From Thermoactinomyces vulgaris (lineage in GTDB: Bacteria; Bacillota; Bacilli; Thermoactinomycetales; Thermoactinomycetaceae), in NCBI RefSeq assembly GCF_003688725.1, contig NZ_REFP01000009.1:124001-188000 (forward strand): a DNA stretch of 64,000 bases, read 5' to 3'. A program made the position numbers and the translations under genes. The notes beneath the pieces are model-generated. The model was not told the origin of the DNA. It was given only the letters and a program-made list of their open reading frames with translations, and did not search any database. This document shows positions 8,919 through 17,313 of this stretch, piece after piece. Numbering within the stretch: position 1 is the first letter of the stretch; each line of letters begins with the position of its first letter.

Positions 8919-9709
8919 TCACCGAGCGTCTCCTTTCCCAGTGCATAATAACCGAGTGCATTGGCATATTGCGGATTGCCAAAACTGGTGGCGTGGATGA
9001 AACCCACATGTTTGAAGGGCTCCACCAATTCCGTTGCCTTTCCGCCGATCAACTCGACCACATCGGTCGTGGACCACATTCCTCCCAAATGTCCGACGAT
9101 CATGGCCGCCATTTCCTCCGGATCGGCTTCCCGCACATTATCCCATCCTTTTGGCAACGTTCCGCTCTCCCGGTCAATAAAAATCCCGTCTTTAAACGTG
9201 GCATAGTTTGTCGTCCGGGCTCCCGGATCCACGATACGCACCGTTCCCATGCGCCGGTGCACCCAATAGGCCGCTCCTCCCTCAATGGTGATCGCGGCTT
9301 TGGTGATATTGATCTTTCGATATGTACCGTTTAAGACCACTTCGTGCTCTCCCTCCAACTTGGCACGAAGCCTCGCTCTTTCTTCCTCTTTATACATGTT
9401 GATCGGCACGCCGGTGACTAATTTTACATCCCCGATCGCTCCTGCTTTAAACAAAGCCGTCAGGATCAACAATACCGTTTCCACATTGACTTTGCTTTCG
9501 GTCATCATCTGTCTTGTGAAAGACCCTTCCCGCTCTGCCAGTTGCCCGATAAAATATTCCTTCCCTTGATACCGGAGCTCGATATCTTCCTCCAATGTCT
9601 GTACAAATGTTCTTTTTCTCGCTTTTGAAACTTTACTTGGAAATGAGAATTTTTGGTTTCCCGTTACTGTTTTTACAAAGGCACGTCCTGCATCCACCGC
9701 TATTAACAT
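8915..9709 (-). CDS. ParM/StbA-family actin-like ATPase
   Basis: A 264-residue actin-fold protein. Phosphate-1 motif is VDAGRAFVK (D6, G8, K13). Phosphate-2 is VDPGARTTN (D161, G163, T166). The adenosine-site glycines are in ELIGGKATEL (222-223), and the ending NPQYANALGYYALG is typical of ParM/Alp-type proteins, as is LVTGVPINMY near 97-106. Plasmid R1 ParM is about 320 residues, so this is a short member. ATG at 9709 has AGGAGG about eight bases upstream. Family knowledge: such proteins form filaments that push plasmids apart. Here it sits between metabolic operons, so it may be a domesticated plasmid cassette or an unrelated filament system. Confidence 0.85.
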   Translation of the reverse strand: MLIAVDAGRAFVKTVTGNQKFSFPSKVSKARKRTFVQTLEEDIELRYQGKEYFIGQLAEREGSFTRQMMTESKVNVETVLLILTALFKAGAIGDVKLVTGVPINMYKEEERARLRAKLEGEHEVVLNGTYRKINITKAAITIEGGAAYWVHRRMGTVRIVDPGARTTNYATFKDGIFIDRESGTLPKGWDNVREADPEEMAAMIVGHLGGMWSTTDVVELIGGKATELVEPFKHVGFIHATSFGNPQYANALGYYALGKETLGE

Positions 9710-9742
9710 AAAAACGCCTCCTGCATCATTTTTGGCAAACGG

Positions 9743-9851
9743 AGACTGTCGTCATGACAAGTGTCATTCAATTCGTCTGTCCGGGGACTTCAGTCCGGAC
9801 AAAAGTCAACGAAATGGAAAATCAGGTTGCCGTTTGTCATGACGACAGTCT
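9743..9851. repeat. Perfect 18-bp inverted repeat with arms 73 bases apart
   Basis: The left arm AGACTGTCGTCATGACAA (9743-9760) is matched perfectly by its reverse complement at 9834-9851. Each arm contains the palindrome GTCATGAC. Between the arms lies a shorter inverted repeat, TGTCCGG at 9778-9784 with CCGGACA at 9795-9801. In the ParM-like mRNA this would be a large stem with an inner hairpin; in DNA it is a candidate centromere-like or operator site. Confidence 0.8.
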
Positions 9852-9885
9852 GCATAAACGGAATAGAAATGTCCATAGTCCGGAC
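9751..9885. promoter_or_regulatory. Array of five GTC-n-GAC palindromes (candidate ParR operator or centromere)
   Basis: Sites are GTCATGAC at 9751-9758 and 9837-9844, GTCCGGAC at 9793-9800 and 9878-9885, and the longer form GTCCGGGGAC at 9779-9788. The last GTCCGGAC is inside an 18-bp near-palindrome (9873-9890, 16 of 18 symmetric positions). The array lies in the presumed 5' leader of the ParM-like transcript. Plasmid parC centromeres are arrays of short repeats bound by ParR, so this is the obvious candidate; binding itself is inference. Confidence 0.55.
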
Positions 9886-9893
9886 CATGGTCT

Positions 9894-9899
9894 ATTATA
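9894..9899 (-). promoter_or_regulatory. Candidate -10 element for the ParM-like cassette
   Basis: A perfect TATAAT is read on the reverse strand, about 185 bases upstream of the ParM-like start. A matching -35 box was not found at 16-18 bp spacing. The predicted start point falls on the GTCCGGAC palindrome at 9878-9885, which would suit repression by a cassette-encoded DNA-binding protein. Confidence 0.5.
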
Positions 9900-9988
9900 G
9901 CGCAAAAAAACGGCTTGGAGCATGAAAATATGCTAAAATTGAATAAATATCCATGGAAATGGATGAAGCTGGTTTTGATAAAAATTAA

Positions 9989-10006
9989 TGAATGACTGCT
10001 CAGTTT
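9989..10006 (+). promoter_or_regulatory. Candidate FadR-type operator upstream of fadF
   Basis: TGAATGACTGCTCAGTTT agrees with about 12 of the 16 defined positions of the Bacillus subtilis FadR consensus as I remember it (TGAATGA-n-TA-n-TCATTCA). It ends on a possible -10 element, TATGAT, at 10006-10011. No good -35 box accompanies it. Confidence 0.45.
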
Positions 10007-10103
10007 ATGATAGAATGTAAACAAACTGAATTTAAAGTAATTTTTGTGTGTTTGCAAAATCTTTTTTCTGAATTAACATAAATAATGGAAAGGAGAGAAA
10101 AGG

Positions 10104-12170
10104 ATGTCGATGCTGCAAATTGTGAACCTCTTGGTCTTTTTAGGAGTTACCGCTTATGCCGTATACTTATTTGCCAGTGTTGTATATCGTCGGTATCAAT
10201 ATGTGAAATTGGGAAAGCCGGCCGATTTGGAGGTGGATTTAAAAACCGGAATCAATCAAGTGCTGGTAAACGTTTTTGGACAAAAGAAGCTGCTCAAGGA
10301 TAAAAAAAGCGGGTTCATGCATGTATTGATGTTTTACGGTTTTATTATCATTCAATTTGGAGCGATTGATTTATTCATCAAAGGTTTGGCACCGGGACAT
10401 CATCTTCCCGTGCCGGCATATCCGTTTTTTCTGTTCTTGCAGGAACTGACGACATTCATCGTCTTGTTGGCCACCCTTTATGCGTTCTACCGGCGTTATA
10501 TTGAAAAATTGCCCCGGTTGAAAAGAGGTTTTAAATCCGGTCTTGTGATTATTTTTCTGACCTTATTGATGTCTTCCATTTTATTGTCCGCGGCCTTTGA
10601 AAAATTGTGGGCCGGCGAGGGGGTCACTTGGTACACCCCGTTTTCTTCCATCCTTGCCATGCCGTTTATGGATTGGATGAGTGCGGAGGCCGCCAAGGTG
10701 ATGTTTTACGTTTTCTGGTGGATGCATGCCTTGGTCTTGCTGACTTTCTTGGTCTACGTTCCCCAATCCAAACACTTCCATTTGTTGGTGGCGCCGGTGA
10801 ATGTTTTCTTGAAACAAAAACAGAAGCAGGCACCATCCAAGTTGTCTTTAATCGATTTTGAAGATGAATCCATCGAAGAATACGGGAAAGGAAAAATTGA
10901 AGACTTCAGCCAAAACCAATTGATCGATTTGTATGCCTGTGTTGAGTGCGGGCGTTGCACCAATATGTGTCCGGCTGCCGGAACGGGAAAAATGTTGTCT
11001 CCCATGGATTTGATCGTCAAAATGAGGGACCATTTGACCGCCAAAGGGGCAGCCATTACTTCCAAAAGCCCCTGGGTTCCGGGATTTGCCTTTGCCGGGG
11101 CGAATCAACAAGCTTTAAACACCGGGGAAGTCAATCTGATCGGGGATGTGATCACCGAGCAGGAATTATGGGCTTGCACCACTTGCCGCAACTGTGAAGA
11201 CCAATGCCCGGTGATGAATGAGCATGTGGATAAAATTATTGACATGCGCCGTTACCTTGTGATGACGGAAGGGAAAATGAGCCCCGAAGTTTCACGGACT
11301 TTCTCGAACATTGAACGTCAGGGGAATCCTTGGGGAATCAGCCGGAAAGACCGGGCCAAATGGATTGAAAATTCGGATGTCCCCGTTCCGACCGTCAAAG
11401 AAGAAAAAGAATTCGAGTACCTCTTCTTTGTGGGTTCAATGGGGTCTTATGACAACCGCAGTCAGAAAATCAGCCGGGCTTTGGTGAAATTATTGAATCA
11501 TGCAGGTGTGAAATTTGCCATTCTCGGGAATAAAGAGAAAAACTCGGGTGACACCCCCCGCCGTCTGGGAAATGAATTTTTGTTCCAACAATTGGCGATG
11601 GACAACATTGCTTTGTTCCAAAAGCATAAAGTGAAAAAAATTATTACGATTGATCCTCATGCCTATAATGCCTTTAAAAAAGAATATCCCGATCTTGGGT
11701 TGGAAGCGGAAGTATATCACCACACGGAAGTGTTGGCCGAACTCTTGAAACAAGGACGGATCAAGCCGACCAAAGAAGTGAAAGAACGTGTGACATACCA
11801 TGATTCCTGCTATCTTGGAAGATATAACGGGGTGTTTGATCCCCCGCGTTATATCCTGAATCAAATCCCGGGCATCGAACTGGTGGAAATGAAACGAAAC
11901 AGAGAAAACGGCATGTGCTGCGGAGCCGGCGGAGGATTGATGTGGCTGGAGGAAACCGAAGGGGTGCGCGTGAATGTCGCCCGTACCGAGCAGGCGCTTG
12001 AAGTGAACCCGACCGTGATCGGAAGTGCTTGCCCTTATTGCTTGACAATGTTGTCCGACGGAACCAAAGCCAAAGAAGTTGAAGACACAGTGCAAACCAT
12101 GGATGTTGCTGAAATTTTGGCTCTTTCCATTGAGGATGAGCCGGGAGAAGTGGCAGAAGGCGTCCATTGA
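10104..12170 (+). CDS. fadF: FadF-type membrane iron-sulfur oxidoreductase (acyl-CoA dehydrogenase electron transfer)
   Basis: A 688-residue protein related to heterodisulfide reductase D and to B. subtilis FadF (YwjF). The first 220 residues hold about five hydrophobic segments of NarI-like type. Two 4Fe-4S motifs follow, starting at C279 (CVECGRCTNMCP) and C358 (CTTCRNCEDQC). Two CCG-type domains lie in the C-terminal half, the second with CCGAGGG at 605-611. The inferred role is to take electrons from ETF or acyl-CoA dehydrogenases and reduce quinone. ATG at 10104 has AAGGAGA about eight bases upstream. B. subtilis places fadF next to acdA and rpoE; here acyl-CoA dehydrogenase genes follow within 8 kb. 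Confidence 0.88.
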   Translation: MSMLQIVNLLVFLGVTAYAVYLFASVVYRRYQYVKLGKPADLEVDLKTGINQVLVNVFGQKKLLKDKKSGFMHVLMFYGFIIIQFGAIDLFIKGLAPGHHLPVPAYPFFLFLQELTTFIVLLATLYAFYRRYIEKLPRLKRGFKSGLVIIFLTLLMSSILLSAAFEKLWAGEGVTWYTPFSSILAMPFMDWMSAEAAKVMFYVFWWMHALVLLTFLVYVPQSKHFHLLVAPVNVFLKQKQKQAPSKLSLIDFEDESIEEYGKGKIEDFSQNQLIDLYACVECGRCTNMCPAAGTGKMLSPMDLIVKMRDHLTAKGAAITSKSPWVPGFAFAGANQQALNTGEVNLIGDVITEQELWACTTCRNCEDQCPVMNEHVDKIIDMRRYLVMTEGKMSPEVSRTFSNIERQGNPWGISRKDRAKWIENSDVPVPTVKEEKEFEYLFFVGSMGSYDNRSQKISRALVKLLNHAGVKFAILGNKEKNSGDTPRRLGNEFLFQQLAMDNIALFQKHKVKKIITIDPHAYNAFKKEYPDLGLEAEVYHHTEVLAELLKQGRIKPTKEVKERVTYHDSCYLGRYNGVFDPPRYILNQIPGIELVEMKRNRENGMCCGAGGGLMWLEETEGVRVNVARTEQALEVNPTVIGSACPYCLTMLSDGTKAKEVEDTVQTMDVAEILALSIEDEPGEVAEGVH

Positions 12171-12183
12171 TCAACAACGGGAA

Positions 12184-12230
12184 AGCGAATATGGGAAGAA
12201 AACTTCCTGTATTCGCTGTCTTCTTCTTTT
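12184..12230 (+). terminator. Terminator after fadF
   Basis: Stem AGCGAATA/TATTCGCT (12184-12191 with 12210-12217), with an inner GGAAG/CTTCC pairing, precedes a T/C-rich tail ending in TTTT. It isolates fadF from the two-component genes. Confidence 0.7.
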
Positions 12231-12262
12231 GAGGAAAAAAAAGACAGGAAAGTGAAGCACAA

Positions 12263-12976
12263 ATGCCAAAGATTTTGATCGTGGAGGACGAAGTGGAATT
12301 GGCCGGTCTGGTTGCAGGGGAACTGCGCCGCGACAGTTATGATACGTTGGTGGCCCACACGGCCGGCGAAGGATTGGAACTTTGGAAACAGGAGCAACCG
12401 GATCTGGTGATTTTGGATTGGGTTTTGCCGGATATGGAGGGAATCGAGGTCTGCAGAAAAATCCGGCAGAAATCGGTGGTGCCGATTTTGATGTTGACGG
12501 CCCGTGGCAGCGAGATGGAGAGGATTTGGGGACTGGATGTCGGTGCGGATGATTACATGATCAAACCTTTCAGCACCGGTGAATTGAGAGCCAGGGTTCG
12601 TGCCATGCTTCGCAGAATGGTTTTGATGGAACAGGAGAAGGGAAAACACGAACAGACCTGTATCGATTACGGGTTTATCCGCTTGAATGTGGAGACCCGT
12701 GAGGTTTTTTTGGAGGATTCCCTGCTGGAACTCACACCAAAGGAATATGAATTGTTGCACTTGTTTTTGGCCCACCCGGGCCGGGTGTTCAGCCGGAAAT
12801 TTTTATTGGAACAAATCTGGGATTTGACGTATGATGGATTTGACCGGACGGTGGATACGCATGTATCGCGTTTGCGAAGAAAATTGGCGCCGTATTCAAA
12901 ACATATTCTGACGGTGTGGGGAATGGGTTATAAGTTTGTGTTAAAAACGGCAAATAATGATTCATCACAGGAGTGA
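12263..12976 (+). CDS. OmpR/PhoB-family response regulator
   Basis: A 237-residue two-domain regulator. The receiver domain has the acidic pair E8-D9, phospho-acceptor D52 in LVILDWVLP, the switch threonine in LMLTARG and the lysine in MIKPF. A winged-helix DNA-binding domain covers roughly residues 135-232 and ends with the usual VWGMGYKF motif. The ATG at 12263 follows a weak AGGAAA site. The kinase gene follows after a terminator-like hairpin. The target genes cannot be deduced; there is no PhoB, WalR or ResD-specific landmark I can rely on. Confidence 0.93.
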   Translation: MPKILIVEDEVELAGLVAGELRRDSYDTLVAHTAGEGLELWKQEQPDLVILDWVLPDMEGIEVCRKIRQKSVVPILMLTARGSEMERIWGLDVGADDYMIKPFSTGELRARVRAMLRRMVLMEQEKGKHEQTCIDYGFIRLNVETREVFLEDSLLELTPKEYELLHLFLAHPGRVFSRKFLLEQIWDLTYDGFDRTVDTHVSRLRRKLAPYSKHILTVWGMGYKFVLKTANNDSSQE

Positions 12977-13007
12977 AAAGGTCTCTGCACAGCAGATGAC
13001 CTTTTTT
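12976..13007 (+). terminator. Terminator-like hairpin between response regulator and kinase
   Basis: Stem AAAAGGTC/GACCTTTT with an inner TCTGC/GCAGA helix and an ACA loop, followed by T residues. The position between two genes that normally share one mRNA suggests partial termination, giving more regulator than kinase. Confidence 0.75.
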
Positions 13008-13032
13008 TAAAAGGGATTCGGGGGTCTCATTC

Positions 13033-15006
13033 ATGCAGTTGAAAAGTTTCCAAAAAGCAGGAATCAAACGGGTATTGATTGAAACCTTTGCCCCGTTTTT
13101 GCTTTTATATGTGCTGATGCTCCTTTGGCAGGTCCGTACCTTTTATGAGTTGGTTTGGATGTATATATTGACGTTTATTCCCGAGTTTTGGATGAGTGTC
13201 TGGCCGGCTTATCGTTTCAAAAAAGGAGAAAATGCCAAAGAAAGTCTGGCTTTGTGGGCAAAGTTTTTGATCCCTTACCTGACGGGGGTTTTTTGTTTTG
13301 AATGGATCATGGAATGGCTGTTGAAACGGTTGCCCGTTTTCAAAGAATATCCGGTTCTTTTGCCGGACAATCAGGAAGTTTATATGGATTATGTCTGGAT
13401 TTTGGCCATTGCGCTTTTCATCCTGGTTGCCTTCCGCCTGATCTTTTTCTTCCTGGGTGCCATTTGGGAATGGGCATCCGGCCGGTTGGTGCGCCAAATC
13501 ACTTTATCACATGTCAATCTGTTTCTTTTTCTGGTGTTTTCCCTGGTTTCTTCTCTTGTTTTTTATACCGTCACCACCTATATCCCGAAAGTGGTCCGGG
13601 GCGAAAATGAAACGGTTCAAGTGGCCCGTTGGGCCTCCTACATGATGGAAAACCCACGGCTTCAGTCGTCGTTGCCCGAGTGGATCCGGCAGGTGGAATC
13701 CACGGCATGGAATGATTGGATTTTCCGGTGGTCTCCTTATCAGGTTGAACGGTATTGGACCATTTACAACCAAAAAGGCGAGTTGGTGGCCGACAGCACT
13801 TATCCGTTTTTGAAAGAAGCCCTGATCTCACAAGCGGCCCATCACGAAGAAAAAGCGTTTATCCGGGAGGTGCTGAAGACGCAAAAAATGATCAGCATCC
13901 CGTTAAAAAGCGGGAGCCGGTATATGACGGCCGCTCCGATTTACGGACACGACGGGCAAATTTTGGGCGTGGTCAATCAGATGATCCGCTTTGACGATTT
14001 CTTTTACGTGGATGCAGTGGTGTTGACCATGTTCTTTTCGTTTTTGTTATCCATTCCGCTGATCCTGTTGACGGTTTTGCTCGCGTTCGTCATTGCTCTT
14101 CCGTTTTCCTATCTTCATGCCCGCTTTGTCACCCGCCGGGTCGTCCAGGTGGGGGAAGCCGCCAAAGCCTGGTCCCGGGGAGATCTTGCTTTTCGGATTC
14201 GTGACGAACAAATTGATGAGCTGGGAATCTTGAGCCGCCAATTGAATCAGCTGGCCGGATCTTTGGAGGAAACGACGCAGAAGTTGCACAATGAAAAGAG
14301 ACAAGTGGAGAGTTTATTGCGAAGCAAACAGGAGTTTGTCGCCAATGTTTCCCACGAATTGAGGAATCCCCTTGCCATTATCCAAGGGTATGTGGAACAA
14401 CTGCACATGCATGACCCGTGGAAGGAGACGAAAGAGGTTCAAATCTTGAAACGGGAAGTCACCCGGTTGCAAAGGATGATTGATGACCTTTTTGTCATTG
14501 CCACCGAAGATGAAAAAAAATCGCTTGCTTCTTTTTTACAGCCGGAAACAACGCAGGTGGCCGGACTCATCAAACAAAGTCATGAAACTTTTTCCCAGAT
14601 CGCATGGCAAAGCAAAAAAGTAAGTATTTTATTGGAGATCGAGCCCAAATTGCCCCTGATCCGGGTGGACCGGAAGAGGTTGTCGCAAATGCTGGACAAT
14701 CTGATCCGCAATGCATTGCGTTTCACCCCGAGCGGATCGATGATCAAATTATCGGCAAGGCCGGCGGGGAACCACTGTGTCATTGAAGTGCAGGATACGG
14801 GGATGGGGATTTCCGAGGATGAACTTCCGTATATTTTCGAGAGATATTACCAGGGAAAAACCGGAGGGCGCGAACACGGGGCAGGGCTGGGGCTTGCGTT
14901 GGTCAAAGAATGGGTGGAGGCCATGGGCGGAAAAATTGAAGTGGAAAGCAAGGCCAATCAAGGCACTTTGGTTCGCCTTTGTTTTCCTGTGATGGATTCC
15001 AAATAA
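13033..15006 (+). CDS. Membrane sensor histidine kinase with extended N-terminal membrane region
   Basis: A 657-residue kinase. About five hydrophobic segments occupy residues 10-180. An extracytoplasmic stretch of about 130 residues follows, then another membrane span near 320-350, a HAMP linker, a HisKA domain with phospho-acceptor H441 in NVSHELRNP, and a HATPase domain with DNLIRNAL and GAGLGLAL. Most OmpR-partner kinases have only two membrane spans, so the extra N-terminal region is unusual. The ATG at 13033 follows a G-rich site (CGGGGG). It partners the upstream regulator; the signal is unknown. Confidence 0.92.
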   Translation: MQLKSFQKAGIKRVLIETFAPFLLLYVLMLLWQVRTFYELVWMYILTFIPEFWMSVWPAYRFKKGENAKESLALWAKFLIPYLTGVFCFEWIMEWLLKRLPVFKEYPVLLPDNQEVYMDYVWILAIALFILVAFRLIFFFLGAIWEWASGRLVRQITLSHVNLFLFLVFSLVSSLVFYTVTTYIPKVVRGENETVQVARWASYMMENPRLQSSLPEWIRQVESTAWNDWIFRWSPYQVERYWTIYNQKGELVADSTYPFLKEALISQAAHHEEKAFIREVLKTQKMISIPLKSGSRYMTAAPIYGHDGQILGVVNQMIRFDDFFYVDAVVLTMFFSFLLSIPLILLTVLLAFVIALPFSYLHARFVTRRVVQVGEAAKAWSRGDLAFRIRDEQIDELGILSRQLNQLAGSLEETTQKLHNEKRQVESLLRSKQEFVANVSHELRNPLAIIQGYVEQLHMHDPWKETKEVQILKREVTRLQRMIDDLFVIATEDEKKSLASFLQPETTQVAGLIKQSHETFSQIAWQSKKVSILLEIEPKLPLIRVDRKRLSQMLDNLIRNALRFTPSGSMIKLSARPAGNHCVIEVQDTGMGISEDELPYIFERYYQGKTGGREHGAGLGLALVKEWVEAMGGKIEVESKANQGTLVRLCFPVMDSK

Positions 15007-15031
15007 CCGCACGCAACGTGCGGATTTTTTT
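15007..15031 (+). terminator. Terminator after the histidine kinase
   Basis: Stem CCGCACG/CGTGCGG with a CAA loop and a run of seven T residues. Confidence 0.88.
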
Positions 15032-15124
15032 ATAGAAAATTTTATCTATACAGAATAAAGCATTTTATGGTAATAAATAAATTCGATTAACTATTGTTAA
15101 AAATAATAATTTCCGGTAAGCTAA

Positions 15125-15142
15125 TGAATGAAGGCGTTTTCA
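15125..15142 (+). promoter_or_regulatory. Second TGAATGA-type site, upstream of the acyl-CoA operon
   Basis: TGAATGA at 15125-15131 and TTCA at 15139-15142 match the outer parts of a FadR-like site; the centre differs. It lies just downstream of a possible promoter, TTGTTA (15094-15099), 17 bases, TAAGCT (15117-15122). It shares TGAATGA with the site before fadF, which hints at joint control. Confidence 0.35.
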
Positions 15143-15156
15143 ACCGTATGCCAGCA

Positions 15157-15176
15157 TATCGAACGAACGCTCGATA
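15157..15176. promoter_or_regulatory. 20-bp palindrome, candidate TetR-family operator of the acyl-CoA operon
   Basis: TATCGAACGAACGCTCGATA is symmetric at 16 of 20 positions and ends 29 bases before the thiolase start. The core resembles C-n-AACG-nn-CGTT-n-G sites bound by TetR-type regulators of acyl-CoA catabolism. The operon encodes a TetR-family protein, so autoregulation is the natural reading, but this is inference. Confidence 0.6.
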
Positions 15177-15205
15177 GAGTGCCTATTTACCGGAGGTGAA
15201 GAGAT

Positions 15206-16387
15206 TTGTCCGAATCGGTGATTTTGGGTGGTGCACGAACTCCGATCGGGAAACTCGGAGGAGGATTAAAGGACAAAAAAGCAGTGGAATTGGGTGGCAC
15301 GGCCATCCGGGCCGCTCTGGACAAAAGTGGTGTGCCGGATCAATCGGTGGACGAAGTCATCATGGGGATGGTTTTGCAAGGCGGAGCCGGACAAATTCCC
15401 TCCCGCCAGGCCGCCCGGCTTGCAGGGTTGAGCTGGGAAGTGGGAACGGAGACGATTAACAAAGTCTGCGCTTCCGGTCTTCGCAGTGTGACCTTGGCGG
15501 ATCAGATTTTGCGGGCCGGCGATGCCGGATTGATGGTGGCAGGCGGCATGGAGAGCATGAGCAATGCGCCTTATGTTTTGCCCGGCGCGCGTTTTGGTCA
15601 TCGGATGGGCGACGGGAGATTGGTGGATTTGATGGTGCATGACGGTTTGTGGTGTGCATTTCACGATGTTCACATGATCATCCATGGAAGCAATACGGCC
15701 AAAGAACAAAACATTTCGCGGGAAGAGCAGGATGAATGGGCTTTGAGAAGCCATGAACGGGCATTAAAAGCCATTCAATCCGGCCTCTTTGCGGAAGAGA
15801 TTGTTCCGGTCACCGTCAAAACCAGAAAAAGTGAACATGTCGTGGATCAGGATGAATCGGTCCGGCCGGACACCACACTGGAGAAATTGGCTGCTTTAAA
15901 GCCCGCTTACCAAAAAGACGGCACCATTACAGCCGGAAATGCCCCCGGGGTGAATGACGGTGCTTGCGCATTGGTGGTTTCCACCGCCAAAAAAGCGGAG
16001 GAACTGGGCGTAAAACCATGGGCACGCATCTTGGGGCATGCATCCGTGGCGATGGAAGCCAAAGACTTTCCCATCACACCGGCATATGCCGTCCGGAAAC
16101 TGTTAAACAAGCACCAGTTGTCGCCCCAAGACATTGATTTGTATGAAATCAACGAAGCTTTTGCCGCGGTGGCCCTGACCAATCAAAAACTTTTGGGAAT
16201 CGATGCGGAAAAACTGAATGTCAACGGGGGTGCCGTGGCATTGGGGCATCCCATCGGAGCCAGCGGTGCACGCATTCTTCTCACCCTGATCATGGAATTA
16301 AAACGTCGTGGCGGAGGATTGGGGGTTGCCGCCATTTGCAGCGGAGCAGCCCAAGGAGATGCCGTCTTGGTCCGGGTGGATGGATAG
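15206..16387 (+). CDS. Acetyl-CoA C-acetyltransferase (thiolase)
   Basis: A 393-residue biosynthetic/degradative thiolase. The nucleophilic cysteine is in [11 protein letters not shown] (about residue 88), the catalytic histidine in [11 protein letters not shown], and the second cysteine in [12 protein letters not shown]. It cleaves acetoacetyl-CoA (or longer 3-ketoacyl-CoA) to acetyl-CoA. The TTG start at 15206 has GGAGGTGA six bases upstream. It is first in an operon with 3-hydroxyacyl-CoA dehydrogenase and two acyl-CoA dehydrogenases, the order of the B. subtilis mmgABC genes. It would also consume acetoacetyl units from lysine breakdown. Confidence 0.95.
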   Translation: MSESVILGGARTPIGKLGGGLKDKKAVELGGTAIRAALDKSGVPDQSVDEVIMGMVLQGGAGQIPSRQAARLAGLSWEVGTETINKVCASGLRSVTLADQILRAGDAGLMVAGGMESMSNAPYVLPGARFGHRMGDGRLVDLMVHDGLWCAFHDVHMIIHGSNTAKEQNISREEQDEWALRSHERALKAIQSGLFAEEIVPVTVKTRKSEHVVDQDESVRPDTTLEKLAALKPAYQKDGTITAGNAPGVNDGACALVVSTAKKAEELGVKPWARILGHASVAMEAKDFPITPAYAVRKLLNKHQLSPQDIDLYEINEAFAAVALTNQKLLGIDAEKLNVNGGAVALGHPIGASGARILLTLIMELKRRGGGLGVAAICSGAAQGDAVLVRVDG

Positions 16388-16402
16388 AAAGGGAGTGGAA
16401 TG

Positions 16403-17266
16403 ATGGAAATTAAACGGATTGCAGTGATCGGTGCCGGGCAGATGGGGAGCGGAATTGCCCAAGTGGCTGCCCAATCCGGTTTTTCCGTTTCTTTGCATGA
16501 CGTGGCTGAAGAGCAGGTGAAAAAAGGACTGGCGCGGATTGAAGGTCTCTTGGAAAAAGGAGTGGCCAAAGGGAAGTGGACCGGGGAAGAAAAAGAGGCG
16601 GTGTTGTCACGGATTCAAACCACCGCGGATTTGCAGGAAGCGGTCAAGGATGCGGATCTGGTGATTGAAGCCGTGGTGGAAAACATGGAAGTCAAAACCG
16701 ATTTGTTCCGCCGGTTGGACCAATACAGTCCGAAGTATGCGATTTTGGCCAGCAACACTTCTTCCCTGCCCATTACAGAAATTGCCGCAGCGACTTCCCG
16801 CCCCGAATCGGTCATTGGCATGCATTTTATGAACCCGGTTCCGGTGATGAAATTGGTGGAAGTGATCCGGGGATTGGCCACATCGGATGAAGTGAATGAA
16901 ACCGTGAGGAATTTGGCGGAAAAGATGGGGAAAGTTCCGGTGGAAGTCAACGATTTTCCAGGCTTTGTGTCCAACCGCATCCTGATGCCGATGATCAATG
17001 AAGCCATTTATGCCGTGCATGAAGGCGTGGCTTCGCCCGAAGATGTGGACACTGTCATGAAACTGGGGATGAACCATCCGATGGGGCCGCTGACGTTGGC
17101 GGATTTTATCGGATTGGATACCTGCCTGTATATCATGGAAACCTTGTATGAAGGGTTTGGCGACAGCAAATACCGCCCGTGCCCTCTGTTGAGAAAATAT
17201 GTGAAAGCCGGCTGGCTCGGAAAGAAAAGCGGTCGCGGTTTTTATCAATATGACAATGAAAAATAG
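16403..17266 (+). CDS. hbd: 3-hydroxybutyryl-CoA dehydrogenase
   Basis: A 287-residue NAD(P)-dependent dehydrogenase (mmgB/hbd type). The N-terminal Rossmann motif is [14 protein letters not shown]. The catalytic histidine lies in [15 protein letters not shown] and the C-terminal domain has the expected [16 protein letters not shown]. Two adjacent in-frame ATGs exist; the second (16403) is seven bases after GGGAG and is preferred to 16400. It oxidises 3-hydroxybutyryl-CoA to acetoacetyl-CoA, feeding the thiolase upstream. No crotonase gene is seen in this operon. Confidence 0.95.
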   Translation: MEIKRIAVIGAGQMGSGIAQVAAQSGFSVSLHDVAEEQVKKGLARIEGLLEKGVAKGKWTGEEKEAVLSRIQTTADLQEAVKDADLVIEAVVENMEVKTDLFRRLDQYSPKYAILASNTSSLPITEIAAATSRPESVIGMHFMNPVPVMKLVEVIRGLATSDEVNETVRNLAEKMGKVPVEVNDFPGFVSNRILMPMINEAIYAVHEGVASPEDVDTVMKLGMNHPMGPLTLADFIGLDTCLYIMETLYEGFGDSKYRPCPLLRKYVKAGWLGKKSGRGFYQYDNEK

Positions 17267-17313
17267 AGAAAAAGCATCCTGAACTTTCATTTTCACGGAG
17301 TGGAGTGATTCTC

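Larger units (their letters stand above)
9710..10103. promoter_or_regulatory. 394-bp divergent control region between the ParM-like cassette and fadF
   Basis: No credible gene is seen. The left half holds five palindromes of the form GTC-n-GAC and a long inverted repeat, all downstream of a reverse-strand TATAAT. The right half is AT-rich and holds a candidate FadR-like site and -10 element for fadF. Separate entries describe the sites. Confidence 0.75.

Noticed and set aside
11490-12775. Several long reverse-strand frames across fadF and the response regulator
   Set aside because: All are antisense to clearly conserved proteins and have no family pattern or ribosome site.
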